A stretch of DNA of 64,000 nt from Epithemia pelagica (GCA_946965045.2 OX337241.1:124001-188000); one strand, 5' to 3'. Positions 34,101 to 43,729 are shown, counted from the stretch's first letter. Translations and numbers: made by a program. The notes: generated by a model from the letters alone, not told the origin.

Positions 34101-34918
34101 TGTTGCCAGTGCTGCCAGGAGTCGGACAAGCCGGTATAGCGTAATATGCGGTGACGCATGTCGTGGACCGATGGTATGGGTGTGGAGTGGAGCGGCTCTT
34201 GAAAGGGCGACACTGAATCTTGTGGCATTCTCACGCGTTGCCAGACGGTCACAAGGCGATCCAAATAGCGGGTGGGGAGAGGGAAAAGAAGCAGACATTG
34301 GTCCATGACGGCAGCTTGGATGTGGCGGTCCGGTCGAGAGGATGTTCCTTTTAAATGTCGTTGTTGTAATTGTCGTTGTTGTAATTGTCGTTGCAAGTGT
34401 TGATGTTGGTGATGCAGGGTATCGAGCCATTCCAATGTGGTTTGGAGGAGTTTGTGGAATGATGAGGATGGTGATAGCGAGGAGGAGGATGGTCCTGTTA
34501 TGGTTGCTGTTGTTGTTGCTGCTGCTGATTGTTCTGTTTCGAGTTGAGCAATGTACCGTTCCAATTGTGAAATGGCGTGGGACCATTCTGCGACGGTCCA
34601 TGCTGGTTGGTCTTGTTGTTGTTGTGGTTTTTGTTGTTGTGGTTTTTGTTGTTGTGGTTTTTGTTGTTGTGGTTTTTGTTGTGTTTGGGCCGCCAGTTGC
34701 AACAAGTACGTGGAGGATGGCGATACCGAGGAGGAGGAGGACAAGGAACGACACGCAACTGCACGACCAGCAGCACACGGAGACGAAACAAATGGTGATG
34801 GTAAGGCCCTTGTCCTGGAAAAGTTCATCATCCTCATTGTCATCCTCATTCGTGTCGTCGTTGCTGTCTGGGCAGTCCTTGGCCGCGAGACCGACAAGGA
34901 CGACCAACGACGCATCAT
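31154..34918 (-). CDS. Very large pentatricopeptide repeat (PPR) protein, probably mitochondrial
   Basis: A single-exon frame of 1254 residues from an ATG pair (MMRRWSSLSVSRPRT), an Arg/Ser-rich mitochondrial-type presequence. A KPQQQ pentapeptide is repeated four times near residues 80-100. Scattered helical hairpins match PPR units: LYLTLMLECWKRNNANQVET near 550, LRAWAQAGNPQQAQWVQEQL near 636, YNLLMTLWSKYGKPQELERV near 836, FSTVLQAWMRSDRP near 920 and TYGAVISAWARHD near 970. Low-complexity Gln/Thr/His inserts separate them. PPR proteins bind organellar RNA and act in its processing, stability or translation. The specific target cannot be read here. A plus-strand open frame of nearly the same span in pieces is antisense. 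Confidence 0.8.
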   Translation of the reverse strand: MMRRWSSLSVSRPRTAQTATTTRMRMTMRMMNFSRTRALPSPFVSSPCAAGRAVACRSLSSSSSVSPSSTYLLQLAAQTQQKPQQQKPQQQKPQQQKPQQQQDQPAWTVAEWSHAISQLERYIAQLETEQSAAATTTATITGPSSSSLSPSSSFHKLLQTTLEWLDTLHHQHQHLQRQLQQRQLQQRHLKGTSSRPDRHIQAAVMDQCLLLFPLPTRYLDRLVTVWQRVRMPQDSVSPFQEPLHSTPIPSVHDMRHRILRYTGLSDSWQHWQQQQEQQQVSVPSPLVMPLIRPHVSTWQLWLTTTVAATFPIDYQYDHPHLQSIVDWLLHVSSTTPSSSSSSSLSTKPTPKDHNAPPASNVVDWSALRPTAPCHGAVLHHVMNQPTTSPTATAAQLGQDWLHTYQSKRSNHPTLYPALDPRQSYLVVLQAWCRRYGHSKNNETGTVGAVAFLQWMKEQHDQEDCWPPSVMRQAHALVLRTLLQPQGPPSFKQQQPKKALNHKQSTLPPLSAHVWHVWKDYQDYQFEDREKGKDDPNNTTPTTTKRTVAPNPSLYLTLMLECWKRNNANQVETLFQQFEQQQEQYWRDTHEQPQEQPPATTEKDTNKNKSTAPSAVETDSCRYTMPWALYSLRLRAWAQAGNPQQAQWVQEQLMDMDRQGRLTTTTTSSLDSQDYCHHHHTEETDHHHESTSHAYHWSTAVLEAWKESNHPQAAKHVLHCLQNVQQRHQQRQEQQEKASQHESTDKGSILEYPAPDIHAWNLVLAALTKAVLKLHAKQERQLQQDLAVKTTKRSSKNPNHRANGKNPNHRDSSLKAQQNLLLQIQTCWKEMPRPNILSYNLLMTLWSKYGKPQELERVFQNLVEQSKQEQEPSTAHNNSLLKPRYNEHVQRLQAWAQAGQPERTKQALKDMIEGHAAGDLSRQPGSQEFSTVLQAWMRSDRPDAPHQAEQGLRRMQHLADEGRFPCYPNAYTYGAVISAWARHDIHNNDTNKTTKGKNSMRSNKSNTDDASSATDPGKAALRLLDELAELARQEPKSSPRHVELQPLLTSYIDVLGALVRSAEARARQRDKQEKRSRRLVRSQTVDDEAWNHPSLSEEDPEWHKSAMMRLIQQLQQRSPTSFVALSGSRINHTVRRQQHMERRKYLDGIFKVEHLILRYIRALPESTTTSSTSGTEPISNKSIKEAMSQLKQMAMTRSREPDLATTSSLDYYDDDKIHDDHEEEDEELFVWKLDDTPQEKDEPQRPRKFVSATAS
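34616..34680. repeat. 15-bp tandem repeat coding KPQQQ
   Basis: About four copies of a GTTGTTGTGGTTTTT-type 15-bp unit lie in the coding strand of the PPR protein. The repeat is in frame, so copy-number change only lengthens the Lys-Pro-Gln linker. Confidence 0.8.
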
Positions 34919-34934
34919 CCTGAGGCGTTGGTCG

Positions 34935-34965
<31 letters not shown>

Positions 34966-36730
34966 CTTCTTCTTCTTCTTCTTCTTCTTGTTGGGCAACG
35001 ACACCACCAACAAGACAACACCAACAATCGTAGTTTTCCTGTGCTAATGCAAAGAGTTCTCTTTATCTTCTTCGTCTTTGTCCTCTCTTGGCACTGCAGC
35101 AGCAGTATGGTGTGTCAAAGGTATCTTTTTCATTTTGCAAAGAAAAAGACAACATCTGCTCGCGCAACGACGAAAAGTCACGTCTGACAAACGCGACCGA
35201 GGTCGCGTTCCAACAGTCCGTCCGTCGACACAAATCGATTATCGATCAATGAACTCTCTCTTTGCCCTAGAGAGTTGATATACTCCTACCGATTATTCGA
35301 TCGATCGAACACAAAACCCAACGAACCACACAACGGGGTAAGGACGACGCCGACGCCACGAGCACATACTATGCGATGATGGACGAAACCAACCAATCGA
35401 TCTCCATTCTGCGTGTGTGGGTGCACTGTAATGGTCCCGCCAAAAAACCAACAACACCCCAAACCAACAACACCATACAACCACACTCTCAACGTTGTGC
35501 GTTCCCACCGTAGGCCGCCAGCCTCCCCCACAGAACCCTTCTGGTTCCTCTGACCAAACAGGATATTTGGCAGTGGAATCCATGAATCCCATGCTACGAG
35601 CAGCAGCAGTCCAAACTATCTACTTCTAGAGGTAGAGAGTGTCGATCCATATTATAATAGAGGAGGAGACAACCACAAACAGCTACTGCAGAGTCACGTG
35701 CCATGCAGGATCAGGATTGTCGTGCGTTAGTGTCCTATAAAATAGTATAATGATCATGAGTGGAGGAACGGATTGGATGGCCGCTGTGGTAGTGGCCATT
35801 CCATCTTTTTTTTTCGGCAAGACACAGCCCTCTCCATTCGCCAGCAAGCTTTCTGGACCTGCTCTCGGTGGGAGTATCATGGTAGTATTCTACCGAGTCT
35901 GCACAGTCTTCTAACCTTGGCCCAAGGTTCGAATACTTTATGAGATCGATGCGAGACTCCAACATTGTTGGACCACGGGATCTTTCCCTCTCCCCCTTTG
36001 GTAACGAGGAGAGGGGGGTTCGCCGACCCTCGTTGGTTCTCAATAGAGTCGATCCTCTGATGGCTCTAGTAGAGAGCGTTAATGGATATCAATAATCCCA
36101 ATCACAAATCACAATGCTTTGCAATAGAGAGAATAGAAACTACCTAGTAGAAAGAGGGGTTGAGGAGCATGTTCTTTCTTGGCTCCCATGGTTCTCGTTT
36201 CTTGTTGGGCCTGATTCGTTTTGGGGGCTGGGGTTCACTAGTGCCTTCTCTCCGGGTGTGCCCTGGGCTGAAAATAGGGGGGGAGAAGGCAGAGGAGAGG
36301 GGGAGAGGAGGGGGAGAGAGAAGGAGAGAAGAAGGAGATTCCGTAAGTCAGATTCCTTCATGAAATCGATCCGCGTATTGCTCGCAGTCTCACGTTTGTT
36401 TCCTCTGACGTATGAAATGTTCTAGGACGCTCCAAGCTTCCCTCAGAGGGGAGAAGGCACTTCCCCTCCAAAACGATTAAGCCCTTCATGTCGTTTCAGC
36501 ACCTTTTTGTTATTGAAACGACATTCTACACTGGTACAATCCTCCCGACCATCCGATGACCTTTCACGTGGTTCTACGTAGCATGTGATGAGGCGTATCC
36601 AGTCTGTGCTTCGCATCACAATCGGAACTGCTTGCACCTCGCACAAGATCTTGTCATAATTCTTTTTGCTACGATGTTACTCACTACGAATTTTTCTTTT
36701 TGTTGTTTGTCATGCAGGTATTCAGGTCAA
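34919..36730. other. Intergenic region with microsatellite and a dispersed repeat copy
   Basis: TTG and TTC triplet runs at 34937-34989 lie upstream of the PPR start. Near 36180-36230 is one of three diverged copies of a CCATGGTTCTCGTTTCTTGT...GGGCC block (others near 44440 and 46405). A purine-rich AGGGGGAGA tract lies at 36279-36340. At 36490-36525 the short palindrome GTCGTTTCA...TGAAACGAC flanks the transposase gene; TGAAACGACATT recurs at 40318 beyond its other end. No gene is convincing. Confidence 0.5.
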
Positions 36731-39700
36731 TCAAGAGAATGAAGATGGTGCCTTGTTCAAGGCTCGTTTGAGGCAGCGTCGGTCATGGGGTGGACGTCCT
36801 TTCCCTCGTTCTACGCAGTACTTCATGTACTTGACGCAACAGAACTGGGCTTGGACACGAGGTGGTGGTCCGAAGGGAGGAAAGGTGGGCATGCATCTTG
36901 GGACGGATTGAAGACCACCCCAGCCATGGGGATTGCTGTTGAATGCAAAGGGGTATTGCTGTTGATCGGGGAGTGTTGTTGGCCGTTGCTGATTTTGCTT
37001 GTACGGGTTGACAGGTTGGTTTTTCTGTCTTGTTGTCGTTGTTGTTGTTGTCGATTGCAGTACCACCAACCCATTTGTTGTTGTTGCCATTGCAGGTGTG
37101 CTGTTTGCTGCATTTTGAGGCTCTTTGTGTTGTTGTTGTTGATCCTGCACTGTCGCTGCTGATTGATTTGTTGCTGCCATCGTTGTTGTTGGTAAGGCTT
37201 CGCTGTTGTTTGTAACCTTTTGCTTTTTGTTGCTGGTGTTGTTCTCATCCAAATCGTTGCTCTCTTTTTCTTCTCCCTCTCTTTCCTTTCTCTTATTGCT
37301 ACTGATTGCCTGTGCTTGTGCTGTTTCTTGTTGTTGTGTCTGTTGTTGTGTTTCTTGCCGTGTCTGTTGTTGTGTTTCTGGCTGTGTCTGTGGTTGTTGT
37401 ATTTTGGCTGGATTCTCCTCGCTGTCCTGTTGTTGGATTTCATCTTCGACCTCTGACTCCTCCTCTGCCAAACCCAACAATGGAATGGACGTGTCATGCG
37501 GCAACCTCTTCTTGTTGCTCGCACATTTTCGGCACTGGCATCGATCGTTGAGTGGATGCTTTGGAACTTGTTGCGTGATTTCTTTTCTCGTTTCCAGGTA
37601 CTCGGAGAAAAACCGTTCTCCCGTATCTTCTGGAAGCTTCTCAACCTCTGGAAAGGGAGGACGAGAAGCTCCAGACATCGAGGCAAGTATATTGATCATG
37701 TTTGTTTTGCATGCGTTACCAAAACTCACCACCATTTCCCATCCTGCAGGCACCACTGAACGTTCTTCTTGAGACTTCGTCATGATTCTCATCTTGTGAC
37801 GAATTGCCCTGTTATACTGGGCCGTGCCTGCCAAATTCAAAGCATCTGCGAGAGTTTCTCGCATGCCACAGTTGGCAAAATGCGTCAAATTGTCATGAAC
37901 GCTCTCGAGCTTACTCTCTTCTCTCAAAGGTACGTACTCCACCAGCTGGTTGCTTGATCTTGGTGATGGAGGTATCTCACGATACATTTTCTCCACGGGC
38001 AAGGGATCAGCAAGGAACTTTGCCTTCTCTTTACAGTTTTCCAGTGCTTGATGTGTTTCGGCCGTAAAAAGAGGTTGATTGGAGTGTGGATCCAATCGGC
38101 CTCGTGCTGGTGGCTTGCCAGGAGTGGAAATGCACTTGTATTTGCACTTCCACTCCTCCAACTTGAGGACAATCGTATCGCCACCCCGAATAATCTTCCG
38201 TAAGTTCTTTGAGTACCTCTGTCGAAAGGTCTTTGTTCCCATCATTTCACTGATCTCTTCGTCTGTGTATTGTTTCTTGGAGCTTGACATGGTTCCATTT
38301 TTCAAAGAACCAACAAGTTTCTCCAAGTCTTCAGGATGGTACTCGTAGATTGCATCCAACAAATCCTTCATGGCTATCCCAAAGTCAATGTGCCGTTGTC
38401 TGAGCGTCTTGGTGATCCTCTGTATGAAATGGAAAAGGCCAAGACGGCCCTCCAAGTCATCAACCAACAACAACCAAAAATCCTTGCCACAAGGCCATGT
38501 GTCAGAGTACATGGCCTTGGGGCAAAACCCGGTACGTCTCAGCACTTGTTCCGCAGCATGTGCAAACTCGAGTGCTGATGTGTCGTGCACTAACACTGCA
38601 CAAGCAATTTCTCCTGCCTCTGTTGCCATGGTCCACATTGCAGCTGCATTGAGGCGTCTTGGATAAGTTTTCACTACCTGGTGGGTGTGGTCGTGAGCAA
38701 ACATGTGCTGGCATCTAACCCCTTGAATCTCTCTTGTGTTTCTCTCATTGTCCGACACCATCCAGGGTTGCCATTCGGAGCTTGCTCCATCATCATATAG
38801 CTGGCGGATTGTCTCGCCTAAAGGTGGGTAGCGAACCAGAAACTCACCATCCTTTTGCACGTAGTCTTCTGATTCTTTTCCTGTAGCAGCACAATAAGAA
38901 TAGTATCTCATTGTCTTGTCTTCATAGTAGGTGTTGATTCCTTCATATAGCATCCGACTGATGTAATCCCCATTGCCATAGGTTACCATTGATGCTTCCA
39001 TAATCCTCGTAGCATCTTTAGCTAGATGCGATGTTCCTCTAGCATACTTGGATTCCACTGGGTAACACATAGCCATGTAGGGAGGCAGTCGTGCGAGCAA
39101 TTCTTCATCATTCGCATAGAAGGCAGCCGAGCACCCGGCACACTTGTATCCCATAAGTATTGCATACTTTGGGGGACCAGACATGGCGAAAATGGGGAAA
39201 AGGGACTTGTTTTTTGAAAAGTTCGATCGCGTACGCTGGAGATTACCCCGGCAACGAGGACAACGCAAGTGGTGACTGGGGAAAAACAGCTCCCAATCAA
39301 CAACCAGGAGTTCCTGTCCCACAATCGAGTCGTACAAAGCACTCGTGTTGTCGGCAATGGGGGGTACAGTAACGGTAATATTAGTGAAGAAAGGTTTCAA
39401 ATTCTCAACACAACGCTTAGAACCAAGGCACGTGTCGGTCACATAACTCGCCAACGCATGCACAGCACGTGGGACATGCACCTCCGTAGGTACTGCTGTC
39501 ACACGCATAATTACCTCAAACTTGAAATCTTCGGCTGTTGGAACATACACGCCTTCCTCGCCACCAACGGTAGAACTTTCCGTTGCCGTAGTCTCCGTAG
39601 TTGATTGTGTTTTTTCATTTTCAGCGTCTCTTGTCGTTGCTTTTTTCGACGAGCAATTTGGACGATGCTCCATGAAAGTGTTGAGTGCCTCCTGTGTGAC

Positions 39701-40063
39701 ATTGGAGGCGGACAATCTCTCTGCACTGGTAAGTTGCTTGCGGATTGCTTTGGCATGGGCAGCCTGGGCCTTTTCTGAGGCCACTACCTCTGCTCCTCTT
39801 CCATCGTTCATTCCCTTGCCCCTTGTTGTTGTGTTTTTGCTGCATCTGGGGTGGTGAGGGCGATGAGGGATGGCCATTCCTCTTGCCTTGGCCCTGCAGA
39901 TGGGGCAGTCAATGTCGGACTCAAAGATGACCGAAAGGTCCATCTTTCTCCAACCTGAACGCTTCTTCCAACTCTTCTTTGGCCAACGAGAGTACTGATT
40001 TCCGTATCGTTGCGACTGTGGCCCCATGGCCTTGGCCGCTGTGAATTGTGCTGCAGAACTCAT
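36731..40063 (-). CDS. Transposase-like protein of a DNA transposon, DDE-type suspected
   Basis: A single-exon frame of 1110 residues. The N-terminus is basic, with a first zinc-type cluster (CPICRAKARG...PRC) near 54. More CxxC pairs lie near 270 (CPRCRGNL) and 315 (CAGCSAAFY). The core around 520-640 reads YSDTWPCGKDFW, then DDLEGRLGLFHFIQRITKTL and RQRHIDFGIAM, a pattern I associate with large eukaryotic transposase families, with acidic residues spaced as in a DDE/RNase H fold. A CQCRKC motif lies near 820. The last 260 residues are Gln/Thr/Asn disordered with basic runs (SNKRKEREGEEK). The frame is intact, so recent activity is possible. Exact superfamily (KDZ-like, MULE-like) not resolved. 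Residue assignment of the triad is inference. Confidence 0.6.
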   Translation of the reverse strand: MSSAAQFTAAKAMGPQSQRYGNQYSRWPKKSWKKRSGWRKMDLSVIFESDIDCPICRAKARGMAIPHRPHHPRCSKNTTTRGKGMNDGRGAEVVASEKAQAAHAKAIRKQLTSAERLSASNVTQEALNTFMEHRPNCSSKKATTRDAENEKTQSTTETTATESSTVGGEEGVYVPTAEDFKFEVIMRVTAVPTEVHVPRAVHALASYVTDTCLGSKRCVENLKPFFTNITVTVPPIADNTSALYDSIVGQELLVVDWELFFPSHHLRCPRCRGNLQRTRSNFSKNKSLFPIFAMSGPPKYAILMGYKCAGCSAAFYANDEELLARLPPYMAMCYPVESKYARGTSHLAKDATRIMEASMVTYGNGDYISRMLYEGINTYYEDKTMRYYSYCAATGKESEDYVQKDGEFLVRYPPLGETIRQLYDDGASSEWQPWMVSDNERNTREIQGVRCQHMFAHDHTHQVVKTYPRRLNAAAMWTMATEAGEIACAVLVHDTSALEFAHAAEQVLRRTGFCPKAMYSDTWPCGKDFWLLLVDDLEGRLGLFHFIQRITKTLRQRHIDFGIAMKDLLDAIYEYHPEDLEKLVGSLKNGTMSSSKKQYTDEEISEMMGTKTFRQRYSKNLRKIIRGGDTIVLKLEEWKCKYKCISTPGKPPARGRLDPHSNQPLFTAETHQALENCKEKAKFLADPLPVEKMYREIPPSPRSSNQLVEYVPLREESKLESVHDNLTHFANCGMRETLADALNLAGTAQYNRAIRHKMRIMTKSQEERSVVPAGWEMVVSFGNACKTNMINILASMSGASRPPFPEVEKLPEDTGERFFSEYLETRKEITQQVPKHPLNDRCQCRKCASNKKRLPHDTSIPLLGLAEEESEVEDEIQQQDSEENPAKIQQPQTQPETQQQTRQETQQQTQQQETAQAQAISSNKRKEREGEEKESNDLDENNTSNKKQKVTNNSEALPTTTMAATNQSAATVQDQQQQHKEPQNAANSTPAMATTTNGLVVLQSTTTTTTTRQKNQPVNPYKQNQQRPTTLPDQQQYPFAFNSNPHGWGGLQSVPRCMPTFPPFGPPPRVQAQFCCVKYMKYCVERGKGRPPHDRRCLKRALNKAPSSFS

Positions 40064-40374
40064 GATCTCTATTTGTTATTCTAACTTATTGAAGTGTATC
40101 CTCTTTTCCAGGCTTCTGACCATGCTCAAAAGGGTCATGAGATGGTCAGAAGAGGACTTGTCGCAATGGTCGACTTGGCCATGCCATGGGCGACCGTGAA
40201 GGACCGACCGGATCGGCTGATGGAATCTTCCCTCCATGTTTTTTGTCCGTGATTCGATGGGTTCCCGGGACACGGTAAGACACTTGTAACGACATTTGTT
40301 TCCTAAGTGATTTTTTGTGAAACGACATTTCTAACCCAATCATATTGCTGCCTTTTGAAACTAACACCCCTGAC

Positions 40375-41915
40375 GGGCGAAAACGTACCGTTGGGCACAT
40401 GTTTTCAACTAGGAATAACTGGATCAATATTAGCCCTACGACAGTGATCTGATGCATCTTACCAATCTTTAAGGCATCCTCTGTCACCATTTGATGCTCC
40501 ATTTGGCCTACATAGGACATATGGGGGTCATAGGAGTGCCTCTATTAGAAGCTTGTGGTGTGTGCAACGTGTGTGGGCACATTATGGGCACATTATAGAA
40601 ACTCATGTAAAGCTCGGCTTTAAGACTTACTACGTCCTAGTATTTGAACTTGTAGGCAACACTTGGCTCCTGAGTCTCAGAGAACTCAAAGGACAGGTTG
40701 CTACTCGGTTGTTGTGGTCGCTGGCATTGACGACGAGCATTAACAACAACGTCGATTCCTGTCAAGTTTTCATTCTCGTTGGCTCCAGACGGCGTGGTGA
40801 CGAGGAGGACAAGTTGTGCATTTGATGAGGCCACCATTTCTTGTTCATGTTGATCTTGCTCTCATTGTTGTGGTTGTTGTTCTTGGGTGGCCACGTGAGT
40901 AATTGCAGTGGTCTGAGGGAGCTGTTGTCCCTGCTGCTGTTGCACTTGTCGTGCTCCTGCTGCTGGTGGACGGTGCGGCGCACGATAGACATCTCCAGGG
41001 AATCTGTCATCGTGATTTATCTTTCGAAGCTGGTAAGATGTCTTGTGTAAGAGCTCACGCGTCCTGCTTCCATCCCTCATGTCGAGTAGCTCAACTTCCC
41101 AAGCCTTGCTGCCCCGGGCTTGCACAATGATTACAGGTTCATTGCTGGCCCTGATGAAAGCCCTGGACCCAGGACCAAGCTGACTTCCTCCAGCCATTCC
41201 TTCTTCTTCCTCGTGGTCTGTTTTGTCTTGCTGTTATCACTACCCTCGACACTGTCGTTCTCTCGTTGTCTTGTTGTCGTGCTCAAGAAATTGACACTTT
41301 TTGTAATGATTCCTATTACAAAAAGGTTCAAATACTTGAACGCAAAAAGCTTCCATAGAGCATTCCTCATCCTGATGAACAACCCGATGGGGACTGTTCA
41401 AATAGCACAAGAACATGTGTTACCATTGTATGATTGCTGGATTGGTGTGTGCGTTCAAAATTTTGGGGTACACATTTTTGTCAAAGAATCTTCTGGGTGT
41501 CCCCCGTGGGGTTCGCACTTCCGAATCAGCGCCGACCTGAACACGCCAGGCCGGACAAGGCCGGGACGTGGCTGGGAAAGTCGACCATGGGACAAAAAAT
41601 GGCGCAAAAGTGTTGCAATGCATCTGCCAAAAACGTCTCGACGTCTTATCATGGTCATAGGACTGTCATGCGACCTCCCATAATGGTGGGCCCACATATG
41701 CCCAAGTGTGCCCACATGCACCATCACGGTGCACAAGCCCCGAATGGAGGCGCTCATATGACCTAGATATGTCATATATGGGTGTCATGGCATATCAAAT
41801 GGTGACAGAGGATGTCTTGAAGAAAAAGTTTGAGCATCCACATGTTGCCGTAGGCCTAATATTGGTCATGTTATATCTAGTTGAAAACATGTGCCCAAAG
41901 GGTCGTTTTGACCTG
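40375..41915. mobile_element. Non-autonomous element with ~200-bp terminal inverted repeats
   Basis: The sequence from about 40375 to 40600 is inverted at about 41690-41915. Shared anchors are TTGGGCACATGTTTTCAACT at 40394 and its reverse complement at about 41880, CATCCTCTGTCACCATTTGA at about 40475 and inverted near 41800, and GTGTGGGCACA near 40567, inverted near 41707. The arms are diverged but colinear. Inside is a decayed coding frame on the minus strand. I could not identify a target-site duplication. It is a fold-back or non-autonomous DNA element, adjacent to the transposase gene. Confidence 0.7.
40637..41197 (-). pseudogene. Decayed ORF carried by the inverted-repeat element
   Basis: From the ATG at 41197 the frame gives 111 residues (MAGGSQLGPGSRAFIRASNE start, then AWEVELLDMRDGSRTRELLH), a Gln-rich stretch, a TGA at 40862-40864, and then continues in the same frame for about 75 more residues to 40637 (EFSETQEPSVAYKFKY end). 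The SYQLRKI segment and the ordered first half suggest a once-real protein, perhaps the element's own. No family is recognised. Confidence 0.4.
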
Positions 41916-42175
41916 TAATGGGCACACGGCTAGAGGAGGCACTAGGGCAATGGGCAATACCAAACATTGAGACTTTTGGCTCAACCTTGGCCATTGGGCA
42001 TAATGACCTGTCCTCTCTATTTAACAGAGTTCACTTGTAGCCTGCTCTACAGTGACATTTTTCGTTCGATTGGGCGTATTGGAGTTTGGTTTCTCGAGGA
42101 TGGCAGCCCTCACATTTTGTTGTCCTGCCATTCTCATATAATATATAATACTAGAGACAACGCTCCCCCCACTCA
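41916..42175. other. Duplicated 5' flank of paralogue A
   Basis: This matches 44475-44640 upstream of paralogue B: GGGCAATA.CAAA, ATGACCTGTCCTCTCTATTTAACAGAG (each piece separately), TTGGGCGTA and ACATTTTGTTGTCC. It is presumably the shared promoter. The TATTTAA tract (about 42017 and 44543) could be a TATA-type box. In copy A it is separated from the start codon by the MITE. Confidence 0.5.
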
Positions 42176-42886
42176 GGGGGTATGTTATCGGGCGCGCGGA
42201 GCATGGGCGGAGCATGGATATGGGGGGAGCAATGCATGCTCCACGATGCATGCTCCGCGCGTCTATATTATCGGTGGGCGGATGCAGAGATGCGGAGCAT
42301 GCGCGGCGCGCGCGCTCAAAATCCTCGACCGTCACGGAAACGCGTATGGGTCGCCTTAAGTATGGAATCGAAAAGGAAGGAGAAGAGCAACTTTGGGAAG
42401 ACGATGGCAAGCAAAGGGGTGGTTTCCGGACACAATAATCATTCCCTTTATAGACTACTTATCATTTAGAGTATCCATTGGATATTTCACCTGTTGTTCT
42501 GTTGGCCCTACGAGCTCATGTGGGAAATACACGTCAATATCCATGCTCTATGGAAACACAACCTCCACCATGAGGATGGAAAAGACTCCTAAAGAGCAAG
42601 GCAGCAACAGTTGGCCGACTATATGTACTTGTCTACAATACTAGTGCCTAGATAGACTCTGTCATCGCTTTTGTCCATGACAAATCCATCATCGGAAGAC
42701 TTCGACTGTTCGACGCATTGAGTGTGTGGTGTGAGGGCGCGTGATTTTGCTTCCAACCATGCTCCACCCGCACTCTTCCTCCGCATGTAAATTTTGCGGA
42801 GGAAAGCTCTATATCCGGGTTGGTTTGGCCTTTCTCCGCCCATATCATGCTCCGCACATGCTCCGCGCGCCCGATAATATACCCCC
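42176..42886. mobile_element. 711-bp MITE with ~50-bp terminal inverted repeats
   Basis: The left end GGGGGTATGTTATCGGGCGC and the inverted right end GGGGGTATATTATCGGGCGC continue as near-perfect inverted repeats for about 50 bp (GCGGAGCATG motifs). A TCA is found directly outside both ends (42173-42175 and 42887-42889), a 3-bp target duplication. The paralogous promoter at about 44630-44660 lacks the insert, proving insertion. Many GGAGCATG/CATGCTCC repeats lie in both subterminal regions. GGG ends with a 3-bp duplication fit PIF/Harbinger best. No coding capacity. Confidence 0.85.
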
Positions 42887-42955
42887 TCACTCTTGCGCGA
42901 CCATCCTCTGGTGTAGTTTGTTGGAAAACCAAAGTAACAAGTAATACAAATAATC

Positions 42956-43729
42956 ATGAATCCCAAGACACCAACTGCCACCGAATACGCCAACATGGAA
43001 GAGGGAAAGGCACGGATGCAATCGACAATTGGACGATCACACCAACACCAACACCGTCCTCCTCCTCGAGAACCGTTGCTCGAGATGTTCTGTTGCAACC
43101 TAACACCCCGACAATTAGGAATGTTCGTGTTTGGATGGTTACTGGGTACCTGTATCGAGAGCTTCTTGTTTCAGTGTTTTACCGACTCTCAGATTGTCCA
43201 ACTCGTCGTTACCCGTTCCATGGTGTGGTGTACCGTCCTATTGGTGCTTCTCGTGGTAACCAAGTTTTGCTTTCCAGGGTATTTCATTATACGAATATTC
43301 TGTGCGGCATGCTGCAAACAAGACGTTGAAGATTTTGCTGATATCTTATTCGAGTCTGAACACAATGACAATGATAAGGACAATACTCTTTTTCAGGGGG
43401 GCTTTGTGGATGGACTCGAGACAGAGACGCCATGCTCGTCGTGTCAAGAAGCAGACCACCAGGAAGACTGCAAGGTCCGATCATCCTCATTGTCACGTCA
43501 TCATGAAAACCAACAACACGAACAACAAGAAGGCACCAGAATAATAGAAGTTCCTCTTCTTTTGGTAGACCAAACCAAGGAAGGACTACCACCACCTCGA
43601 CGATCTTGCACGTGCATTGTGTTGGAACTAATGGGAGTTGGATTTGTATTCGGCATGGTCACTGTGGCCATTGTTCTTGCCAATATGGAACCAGTTGCTA
43701 TCCATCCCGAATATTATGGTTCCTCATGA
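42956..43729 (+). CDS. Three-helix membrane protein, paralogue A
   Basis: 257 residues from the ATG at 42956 (MNPKTPTATEYANMEEG). Predicted helices: about 52-73 (LGMFVFGWLLGTCIESFLF), about 88-108 (VWCTVLLVLLVVTKFCFPGY) and about 225-245 (VLELMGVGFVFGMVTVAIVL). A Cys-rich patch follows helix 2 (FCAACCKQDVED), and an acidic soluble loop with CSSCQEADHQEDCKVRSSS lies between helices 2 and 3. It belongs to a tandem family with the genes at 44724 and 46709. Helix 2 ends in PGYF/Y in all three. No signal peptide. Function not recognised. Its promoter is interrupted by a MITE about 70 bp upstream. Confidence 0.65.
   Translation: MNPKTPTATEYANMEEGKARMQSTIGRSHQHQHRPPPREPLLEMFCCNLTPRQLGMFVFGWLLGTCIESFLFQCFTDSQIVQLVVTRSMVWCTVLLVLLVVTKFCFPGYFIIRIFCAACCKQDVEDFADILFESEHNDNDKDNTLFQGGFVDGLETETPCSSCQEADHQEDCKVRSSSLSRHHENQQHEQQEGTRIIEVPLLLVDQTKEGLPPPRRSCTCIVLELMGVGFVFGMVTVAIVLANMEPVAIHPEYYGSS

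Noticed and set aside
33843-35027. 394-codon minus-strand frame overlapping the PPR gene
   Set aside because: It overlaps the PPR N-terminal half in another register and has composition typical of a shadow frame (Thr/Arg/His runs).
35890-35950. Possible tRNA T-arm (GGTTCGAATAC)
   Set aside because: No matching acceptor stem, D-arm or anticodon arm could be built around it.
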